NCBI GenBank assembly: GCA_001626655.1
Contig: LUOC01000121.1
Coordinates: 1-5,667, forward strand
DNA: 5,667 bases
From: Fidelibacterota bacterium REDSEA-S14_B6
Lineage (GTDB): Bacteria; Fidelibacterota; Marinisomatia; Marinisomatales; S15-B10
Reading direction: 5' to 3'
Position numbers and translations under genes: made by a program. Under the pieces are notes generated by a model. It had not been told where the DNA came from, ran no database searches, and saw nothing but the letters and a program-made list of their open reading frames with translations. Within the stretch, counting starts at the first letter, position 1; each line of letters opens with the position of its first letter. This document shows positions 1 through 5,667 of the stretch, piece after piece.

Positions 1-2
1 CT

Positions 3-1025
3 TCACCGCCCGATCCCTGGACACGCATCTGGGCAGGCTGGGAGAGGGTGAAGAATGTATCGTCGGGAGATGAGGTCAAGCTGGCGGCACGTGATTCACT
101 AAGCGGCGAAATAGTTCGAGTAGACATCTCTTCTGATGAGTATTTCCTGATCGAAAACAGAAACAACTGGGTGAGGAGCTCTGTCGACATCGATTCGATG
201 CGATGGAGTGTCTCCGGCCTCGATATTGCACGGGGATATGTTGAGGCGATGCTTGACTCTTCCGGTGTTTCAAGGGATTCCCAGACTGGGGTGATTACAG
301 GGGTGCCGAACTATGATCTCGGCCTCCCCGGTTCGGGGCTCCTCATCTGGCATATTGACGAGAGGAGGATCGCCGCTGGACTGCCAAGTCAGACCGTAAA
401 TGGTGATCGAGACCGGCGCGCAATCGATCTTGAAGAGGCTGACGGGGCACAGGATATCGGATACCCCTCGGCATTCCTGTTTACCGATCCTTCTTCTGGA
501 CTTTGGTCAGATATGTGGTTTGATGGGAACGGCCAGTACGTTATCGCAAATCCGGCCTTTGCGAACCGGCCTCCTTCCTTCGGCCCCGACACCTATCCGG
601 ACACGCGCTCCAATTCGGGCGCCCACTCCTTTCTGGTGTTTGACGAAATCAGTGAAGCGGGGAACATTATGAGCTTCACAGTCTCCAACTCGCTTCTGGC
701 AGACGGATTCCCGGACAGATCACTTAACATGGAACTGGCATATGACTTTTCCGGAGACGGTAAGAATGAGATAATCGGAATCTCCGATTCTCTTTGGTGG
801 TCGCCCATGGATCCGATCCAGCCGAAAGGAATCAACGCCATCGGAGATGGTGAAAAGAGGTTGGTTCTGACCAACGTGGAGGCTACGCCTCAGGTCGCCG
901 TCGCTTCGCTTCGGGATGGTGAAGCCACTCTTGAACTATACTCATTTTCTGCGGAAGACAGCTCCTTCCGCTCGGAATGGACCGCAAGTCTCGCCGACGG
1001 AACCCCAGTTCGGCTCATCGGTTGA
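3..1025 (+). CDS. M6-type secreted metallopeptidase, C-terminal part (5' end off window; frame lost at 3' end)
   Basis: The reading frame is open from the window edge, so the GTG at 48 is internal. Upstream codons give PWTRIWAGW, a Trp-rich stretch of the kind that follows the catalytic domain in M6 (immune inhibitor A-like) peptidases. Family-typical motifs follow: EYFLIENR (138-161), GLLIWHIDE (336-362) and DLEEADG (426-446). The zinc site (HExxH) would lie upstream and cannot be seen, so activity is not shown. From about 720 the protein changes to FG-GAP/VCBS-like sequence, with DFSGDGKNE at 744-770 resembling a calcium-binding loop. The frame ends at a TGA (1023-1025) in the middle of this repeat region, and the natural continuation lies in another frame from about 1022. 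By inference this is an extracellular zinc protease that degrades proteins outside the cell. Family assignment is good; substrate is unknown. Confidence 0.85.
   Translation, partial: SPPDPWTRIWAGWERVKNVSSGDEVKLAARDSLSGEIVRVDISSDEYFLIENRNNWVRSSVDIDSMRWSVSGLDIARGYVEAMLDSSGVSRDSQTGVITGVPNYDLGLPGSGLLIWHIDERRIAAGLPSQTVNGDRDRRAIDLEEADGAQDIGYPSAFLFTDPSSGLWSDMWFDGNGQYVIANPAFANRPPSFGPDTYPDTRSNSGAHSFLVFDEISEAGNIMSFTVSNSLLADGFPDRSLNMELAYDFSGDGKNEIIGISDSLWWSPMDPIQPKGINAIGDGEKRLVLTNVEATPQVAVASLRDGEATLELYSFSAEDSSFRSEWTASLADGTPVRLIG
1017..1025 (+). other. Frameshift junction (-1) inside the M6 peptidase gene
   Basis: Up to about 1019 frame 3 reads protein-like sequence (SLADGTPVRLI) and then meets TGA at 1023. 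Frame 2 reads protein-like sequence from about 1022 (LTAMWGTSAS) and stays open to the T9SS domain. One missing base, for example a lost T in the GGTTGA context, would restore a continuous protein of at least 626 visible residues. I see no X-XXY-YYZ slippery heptamer here, so programmed slippage is not supported. A sequencing or assembly error, or a recent disabling mutation, is more likely. Confidence 0.75.
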
Positions 1026-1882
1026 CCGCCATGTGGGGAACATCAGCCTCGGCGACAGAAGCCGGTTCCGTTGTGTATGTCCCTGGATCGGGCCTGACAG
1101 TGACCAGCGCCGACGGCTCGACCTACTCCGGATTTGGTCAGATCGATTTTCAATCACTGGTCGTAGCCGATCTCGATGGAGATTTCGCTCCGGATATCAT
1201 CGCTTCGGATAATGACGGGGCTCTTTACGCGCTTAACGAAAATCTGACACTGTTGAGCGGTTTTGCTGTTGAGGCAGCCGCAGTCGGTGATCTGCTTGTG
1301 GGGCAGCTTTCCGACAGCGACAATCCCGAAATTGTGACAAAGACTTCCACAGGAGATATCCGAATCTTTGACTGGAACGGTTCTGAACTTTTCAATCTCG
1401 CGAGTGATCCGCTCAGCCAACTGAAGATGATTTCTGCCTTCGGCGGGAGGAACGCACTGTTCACTTCGTCGGAAGTGTGGCTCTTTGATGAGGCGGACTC
1501 AGAACAGTCCCTCGCATGGTCAACCGCGCACGGCGATGTGATGAATCGCCGCTTCTACCAAGTTTCCTCAGATCCTCCGCCGTTCCCGGGAGACGGCATT
1601 CTCTCCCTTTCGAAGACATACTGTTATCCGAACCCTGTTGAGGAAGGGTCGGCCACCCTTCGCATCACCGTGGAGAAAGCCGACGAAATTGTCATCACAG
1701 TCTACGATCTGGCCGGCCTCTTTGTTGAGAGAATGGAGATTTTCCCCGTCCGGCCGTACCAAGTGAATGAAGTCATTTGGGATGTGCGAAATATTGAAAG
1801 CGGTGTTTATCTCGCGAATGTGGAAGCGTCGTCCGGCGGAAAGTCTGACTCGAAAATCCTCAAGATCGCCGTTGTCCACTGA
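1022..1882 (+). CDS. Continuation of the M6 peptidase: FG-GAP-like repeats and T9SS type A sorting domain
   Basis: This is the 3' part of the preceding gene, displaced by one frame, rather than an independent gene. Its first in-frame ATG (977) would add an Arg-rich, unprotein-like stretch that overlaps good coding sequence in the other frame. Repeats resembling FG-GAP/VCBS propeller blades appear: DLDGDFAPDII (1169-1201), then a QLSDSDNPEIV-like unit and a DWNGSELF unit. The last roughly 87 residues (1619-1879) form a T9SS type A sorting domain. It starts with YCYPNP, contains VYDLAG, has a Trp-Asp pair and SGVYL, and ends in a basic/hydrophobic KILKIAVV strand. In the FCB group this domain directs passage across the outer membrane by the Por (type IX) system and is usually removed or exchanged for a surface anchor. 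No signal peptide is expected on this piece. Stop TGA at 1880-1882. Confidence 0.82.
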   Translation: MTAMWGTSASATEAGSVVYVPGSGLTVTSADGSTYSGFGQIDFQSLVVADLDGDFAPDIIASDNDGALYALNENLTLLSGFAVEAAAVGDLLVGQLSDSDNPEIVTKTSTGDIRIFDWNGSELFNLASDPLSQLKMISAFGGRNALFTSSEVWLFDEADSEQSLAWSTAHGDVMNRRFYQVSSDPPPFPGDGILSLSKTYCYPNPVEEGSATLRITVEKADEIVITVYDLAGLFVERMEIFPVRPYQVNEVIWDVRNIESGVYLANVEASSGGKSDSKILKIAVVH

Positions 1883-1914
1883 CACACCCTTTATCTGAGA
1901 CCTGACAAACATCT
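1883..1914 (+). other. Short intergenic gap, no promoter or terminator seen
   Basis: These 32 bases separate the TGA of the M6 peptidase from the GTG of the next gene. There is no stem-loop followed by a T-run, no convincing -35/-10 pair, and no purine-rich Shine-Dalgarno sequence before the GTG. The spacing and absence of signals favour read-through from the upstream gene. Confidence 0.5.
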
Positions 1915-4839
1915 GTGAAGAAGTTCATCTTATTCGTCTCTCCTTTGCTGCTCGCGGCGCAGGCGCGGTACAACCATCCGGAACTGGAGTGGAAAACTTT
2001 TTCAACCGACCATTTCGTCGTCCACTTTCACGATGGCACGGAACGGACAGCAAAAGAGGGTGCCGCCGTGGCGGAAACGATCTATCCGTCCATAACGGGA
2101 CTTTATCAGCACGAACCGTCGGAGAAGACTCACATCGTTTTTATCGATACCGACGACTACTCGAACGGCGCCGCATACTATTACGACAACAAGATCGAGA
2201 TTTGGGCGTCTCCCCTCGATGCAGCGTTGCGGGGAAGCCACCGGTGGCTTCAGAATGTGATTACCCACGAATTTGCCCATATCGTCTCCATGGGGTCGGC
2301 CATGAAGTTCGGCAGGCGGATTCCCGGCGGTTACTTCCAGTGGATTCAGTACGAACAGGAAAAGCGGGAAGATGTTCTCTACGGTTACCCGAACGTCCTC
2401 GTCTCATATCCCGTTCCCGGAACGGCTGTTCCGCCGTGGTTTGCCGAGGGGGTGGCTCAGTTTATGTATGAAGGGGCCACATTCGATTTCTGGGACAGTC
2501 ACCGCGACATGATTCTTAGAGACAGGGCTCTTCATGACAATCTCCTCACGCTCACTGAAATGAACACTTTTGGCAAGGCGGGCATCGGGAATGAATCGAC
2601 GTACAACGCAGGTTTTGCTCTTGTCCGATTCCTCGCATACAAGTATGGTCAGGAAGTAATCCCTTCCATCGCGCGGGAACTTTCGGGGAGACGCCACGCT
2701 TCCGTCGAGCATGCTCTGGAGAAAGCCACAGGCTCAACTGCCGATGGGATTATGACGGAGTTTCAAGAAACTTTAAGGGAACGATTTCACCTTCAGACCG
2801 AGTCGGTTCGGTCAGACGAAGTGAAAGGGAGGATAATGCGGGAGGGGGGAACGGCCAATCTCCATCCCCGGTGGTCTCCCGGCGGAGAGCGATTCGCTTA
2901 TCTTTCGAACGAAGGGAGCGATTTTCTCGGACAGACCGATCTCCATGTCTATTCTACGGAGGATAGCAGTGATGAAGTGATCGCCGAGGATGTATTCTCC
3001 GCGCCGGTGTGGACATCTTCGGGTGAGCAGATCTATTACACCAAGAAATCGAAAGCGGACAAGCACGGCTCTCGATGGTTTGACCTTTACAGTTATTCTT
3101 TTGACGATGAGGAAGAGGAGCGGCTCACCCGGGGGGCACGGGCGTTTTCCCCAGCCATGCTACCGGGAGACACACTTCTCGCCTATCTCGCCACCAACGA
3201 CGGCACACAAAATGTTTACCTCATAAACTTGAACTCCCGTGAGTCAGAGCAGATCACCCGCTTTGACGACGGCCGCCAGATCATGAACCTCGCCTACAAT
3301 CCCGCCGACGGACTGCTGATGTTCGACAATGTAGAAAGCCACTTCAGGAACATCTCCGCCCTTAACCTTGAGGATTCATCTTTTGTGAACCTGATGGCGG
3401 CGCCGGAGTGGGATGAGCGGGATATGACGCCCACGGCCAACGGCGGCATAGTCTATTCGGTAGACAGATCTGGGATATTCAACCTCTATTATGTCAACAG
3501 TTCCGATGGCCGCCAGGGCTACATCACCAATGTGCTCGGTGGAGCTTTTATGCCGGATGTGAGCCGAGATGGAAAAATTCTTTACGCTCTCTACGAAAAT
3601 GGCCGCTACCGCATCGCCATGATCGATTCAGTCCGGCTTGTTGACGAGACTGATGTGGGCTACAGTCCTGACAGTTTTGTCAAGTTTGACGGCCTGCCTG
3701 CTCCGCTGAGAGGGGAGGAATCTTACGAGGCAAACGATTACGAAGACGCTTTTTCCACCACTTTCATCTTCCCGCGACTCCAGATCGACTACGGCATGGT
3801 GAAGCCCGGCTTCTATTTTCTCGCCAATGAGATGACCAATCGCCTGAGCCTCTTCGGCGGAGCGGCAGTCAACGCTCTTTCAGACCTTGACCTTTTCCTC
3901 CTCTTTGAACTGAAAACACTTTATCCGACACTCTATGCAGACGTCTTCTTCATGACGCGACATATCAATAATAAATCGACACTCTGGGATGTCATTGATA
4001 TCGATTCAGACGTGGCCTACAGGCTGTTCCAGATGGAGGGTGGAGTACGCTTCCCGGTCAAGGGCCGCCACAGTCTCACCCTATTTGGTTCGTACCAGAA
4101 TTATCGTTCGAATGCACTCTGGTGGGTGCCGGGGGAGCGGCTGTTCGGGAAGTCTGGAATCGACTATTATTCCGGCCTCCACACCGGCCTGAAGTGGGAC
4201 ACGCACCTTTTCCGACGGACTGTAGATTACGACATCCTGCCGAGTAATGGCTTCAAACTTCATCTTGATGTTCGGCGTGAAGCCAACCGCTTCTACAGCC
4301 CTGAGAAATCTCTCTTCACAGTAGTCTTTGACGATTTCGATTTTTTCCGTGGCGAGGCAAAAGGTGAGGCGCATTTTGAACTGCCGTTTGGAGACCGATG
4401 GACATTTTCGGTGGAGGCAGCAGGCGGCTGGATGTCGGAGACCGAAGTAGATTCATTCTTCAACTTTTTCGCAGGCGGCATGCCCGGAATCCGCGGATAT
4501 CCGTTCTATGCGATCGAAGGAAACAGGATGCTCACGGCCACAGCGGCCACGAGAATTCCTTTGATGAGGCAGCGCCACATCCCTCTGGGGCCGTTCATTC
4601 TCCAGAATATCGTTCTCGGCATGATAGGGCAGGTCGGCGACGCTTGGAGCGAAGGGAGGGAGACGCCGTCGCCTAAGCGGTCCTACGGTGTGCAGTTGAG
4701 ATTGGGAGGCTTCTCATTCTACAACTATCCGACGGGAATTGGCGTGGAATTACACAGGGGTATAGATAAATTCAAGGCCTTGAATCACCAGTATGGCGGC
4801 GACTCACGGCTTTATTTTACACTCCTTTTCGGATTCTAG
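1915..4839 (+). CDS. Exported HExxH peptidase / PD40 beta-propeller / Omp85-like outer-membrane barrel fusion protein
   Basis: Complete, 974 residues. GTG at 1915 is chosen because a stop lies just upstream in frame (1903-1905) and the start gives a clear signal peptide: MKK, a hydrophobic core, and A-Q-A before residue 18. Residues ~25-290 resemble peptidase-MA gluzincins: HEFAH (118-122) supplies two zinc ligands and the catalytic Glu, and WFAEG places a likely third ligand at E178. Residues ~305-575 carry six PD40/TolB-like repeats at 43-48-residue spacing (near 316, 362, 410, 457, 501, 544), enough for a six-bladed propeller. Residues ~615-974 are rich in alternating aromatic/hydrophobic strands, contain FFAGG followed by IRGY (R860-G861-Y862) as in the Omp85 L6 loop, and end in Phe, as outer-membrane barrels do. 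No POTRA domain is evident. Inferred role: an outer-membrane-anchored protease, or a protein-handling pore with protease and propeller domains. Substrate unknown. The next gene abuts its stop. Confidence 0.85.
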   Translation: MKKFILFVSPLLLAAQARYNHPELEWKTFSTDHFVVHFHDGTERTAKEGAAVAETIYPSITGLYQHEPSEKTHIVFIDTDDYSNGAAYYYDNKIEIWASPLDAALRGSHRWLQNVITHEFAHIVSMGSAMKFGRRIPGGYFQWIQYEQEKREDVLYGYPNVLVSYPVPGTAVPPWFAEGVAQFMYEGATFDFWDSHRDMILRDRALHDNLLTLTEMNTFGKAGIGNESTYNAGFALVRFLAYKYGQEVIPSIARELSGRRHASVEHALEKATGSTADGIMTEFQETLRERFHLQTESVRSDEVKGRIMREGGTANLHPRWSPGGERFAYLSNEGSDFLGQTDLHVYSTEDSSDEVIAEDVFSAPVWTSSGEQIYYTKKSKADKHGSRWFDLYSYSFDDEEEERLTRGARAFSPAMLPGDTLLAYLATNDGTQNVYLINLNSRESEQITRFDDGRQIMNLAYNPADGLLMFDNVESHFRNISALNLEDSSFVNLMAAPEWDERDMTPTANGGIVYSVDRSGIFNLYYVNSSDGRQGYITNVLGGAFMPDVSRDGKILYALYENGRYRIAMIDSVRLVDETDVGYSPDSFVKFDGLPAPLRGEESYEANDYEDAFSTTFIFPRLQIDYGMVKPGFYFLANEMTNRLSLFGGAAVNALSDLDLFLLFELKTLYPTLYADVFFMTRHINNKSTLWDVIDIDSDVAYRLFQMEGGVRFPVKGRHSLTLFGSYQNYRSNALWWVPGERLFGKSGIDYYSGLHTGLKWDTHLFRRTVDYDILPSNGFKLHLDVRREANRFYSPEKSLFTVVFDDFDFFRGEAKGEAHFELPFGDRWTFSVEAAGGWMSETEVDSFFNFFAGGMPGIRGYPFYAIEGNRMLTATAATRIPLMRQRHIPLGPFILQNIVLGMIGQVGDAWSEGRETPSPKRSYGVQLRLGGFSFYNYPTGIGVELHRGIDKFKALNHQYGGDSRLYFTLLFGF

Positions 4840-5667
4840 ATGAGACGATCATTACTGATAATGCTGAGCTTCTTGCTCTCCAGTTTGGCCCCGCTTTTAG
4901 GCGAATCGAAGCTCCTCAAATATGAGCCTCGATTTCACGGTGCCATTCAGTCTATTGAGGAGCAAGGGCAGGCGGACTCGGTCAGCGCGCCGCCAGATTC
5001 CATCTATCCTGCCCGAGGGCTGATTCTCTCGCTTGCTATGCCGGGAGTGGGGGAGTGGTACGCCGGCGCGAAGACAAAGGCACTTCTCTTCTTCGGTGTA
5101 GAGGTGGCGGCATGGCTGAGCTGGAAATCGTTTTCCGAAGAGGGCGAAGCGATCGAAAGAAGGTATGAACAGTTCGCTGATGAGCACTGGGATCTCTTCG
5201 ACTGGTGGCTCAGGACGCCGTGGCTTACCACAACATACGGCGATGTGGTCTGCAAAGGGACGCACCATCTGAACCTATTCCTTCCGGGGCAGACATCGAC
5301 TATCAGTTCCGACTCGCTCTGCGGTGAATGGATTGAAGGGGTGGAGGTAGTGAGGGATCATGAATTCTATGAAAACGTCGGAAAGTATGATCAGTTCGTC
5401 GCCGGCTGGTCTGATCTCTTTATCAGCGACGGAACCAACGGCTGGTGGGAGAAGGAAAAATCTGTTGGGGACAGTGTCGAGATCATTGTTATGACAGACC
5501 TGAAAAAGGATTATATTAACGAGCGTGCGAGGGCAAATGATGCTTACCGAATGGCGACATATACCGTGACCGCTATCATGTTCAATCATGTGATAAGCGC
5601 ATTCGATGCGTTCATCGAAACACGTCGGCGCAAGCTCGGCACAGAACCGAAAACCGCTGTGGGGCTC
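4840..5667 (+). CDS. DUF5683-like membrane protein with large hydrophilic insert (3' end off window)
   Basis: An open frame of 276 codons runs from ATG 4840 to the window edge without a stop. The ATG directly follows the TAG (4837-4839) of the barrel gene, so translational coupling is likely. The N-terminus (MRRSLLIMLSFLLSSLAPLL) is a signal peptide or membrane anchor. An ATG at 4861 is a weaker alternative start, as it would drop the Arg pair. Residues ~59-96 contain RGLILSLAMPGVGEWYAG and KALLFFGVEVAAW, matching the pattern of DUF5683 proteins in FCB bacteria (P-G-x-G-x-x-Y, then a second hydrophobic helix). A hydrophilic stretch of about 140 residues follows, with a Trp-rich patch (117-128), two cysteines (138, 161) and ENVGKYDQFVAGW (178-190). 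Another hydrophobic helix (~236-258) and a basic tail RRRK follow. Function is unknown; the context suggests the cell envelope. Family assignment is moderate, but the frame is real. Confidence 0.72.
   Translation, partial: MRRSLLIMLSFLLSSLAPLLGESKLLKYEPRFHGAIQSIEEQGQADSVSAPPDSIYPARGLILSLAMPGVGEWYAGAKTKALLFFGVEVAAWLSWKSFSEEGEAIERRYEQFADEHWDLFDWWLRTPWLTTTYGDVVCKGTHHLNLFLPGQTSTISSDSLCGEWIEGVEVVRDHEFYENVGKYDQFVAGWSDLFISDGTNGWWEKEKSVGDSVEIIVMTDLKKDYINERARANDAYRMATYTVTAIMFNHVISAFDAFIETRRRKLGTEPKTAVGL

Noticed and set aside
48..50. GTG as the start of the first gene
   Set aside because: The frame is open upstream to the window edge and reads a Trp-rich stretch expected inside M6 peptidases, so the GTG is an internal valine codon.
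773..789. Inverted repeat AATCGGA / TCCGATT with a 3-base loop
   Set aside because: It is inside the M6 peptidase coding region, has no T-run after it and sits at no gene boundary, so it is probably incidental.
1001..1025. Programmed ribosomal -1 frameshifting at the M6 gene split
   Set aside because: No slippery heptamer is present near the junction and no obvious downstream stem-loop or pseudoknot was seen. A simple indel explains the pattern.
2235..2250. Perfect 16-base palindrome AAGCCACCGGTGGCTT
   Set aside because: It lies inside well-supported coding sequence (SHRWL, just before the HEFAH motif). A 16-base palindrome is expected by chance in roughly one of twelve windows this size, and no second copy was noticed.
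2418..2433. Inverted repeat CGGAAC / GTTCCG with a 4-base loop
   Set aside because: Short, within the peptidase domain coding sequence, and with no terminator or operator context.
1989..2471. 160-codon + strand open frame overlapping the barrel gene
   Set aside because: Its translation is Arg-rich and low in hydrophobic order, and it lies wholly within the peptidase domain, which has strong motif support in its own frame.
5275..5589. 104-codon open frame on the - strand
   Set aside because: It is antisense to the DUF5683-like gene, whose frame has clear hydrophobic segments, and its translation shows no recognisable domain. The same applies to the - strand frames at 4897-5268 and 5004-5255.

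Overview
The window holds three genes in a row, all on the + strand and packed tightly enough to be one transcription unit. The first is cut by the left edge, the third by the right edge, and only the middle one is complete. Base composition looks moderately GC-rich by eye and uniform throughout. I see no RNA gene, insertion sequence, CRISPR array or long repeat.

Layout: (1) From the left edge to 1882 is the C-terminal part of a large secreted M6-type (immune-inhibitor-A-like) metallopeptidase. It has FG-GAP/VCBS-like repeats and ends in a type IX secretion (T9SS) type A sorting domain. The gene is split by a -1 frame change at about 1017-1025. (2) After a 32-nt gap, 1915-4839 encodes a complete 974-residue exported protein with three modules: an HExxH gluzincin-type peptidase domain, a six-repeat TolB/PD40-like beta-propeller, and a C-terminal outer-membrane beta-barrel carrying an Omp85-type RGY motif. 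(3) Starting on the base after that stop codon, 4840 to the right edge encodes a DUF5683-like membrane protein with an unusually large hydrophilic insert. It has no stop codon in the window.

Organism: the T9SS sorting domain points to the Fibrobacterota-Chlorobiota-Bacteroidota (FCB) group. The DUF5683-like protein, the lack of Shine-Dalgarno sequences before both visible starts and the outer-membrane barrel fit this. An uncultivated FCB lineage such as Candidatus Marinimicrobia is my best guess, by resemblance only. The isolated frameshift would be easy to explain in a metagenome or single-cell assembly.

How the genes may work together (inference): all three products are directed to the cell envelope or beyond it. 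One is a T9SS-exported protease, one an outer-membrane-anchored protease-like propeller protein, and one an inner-membrane or envelope protein. A role in surface proteolysis or envelope protein handling is plausible, but no substrate can be read from the sequence. The most unusual item is the peptidase-propeller-barrel architecture of the middle gene.
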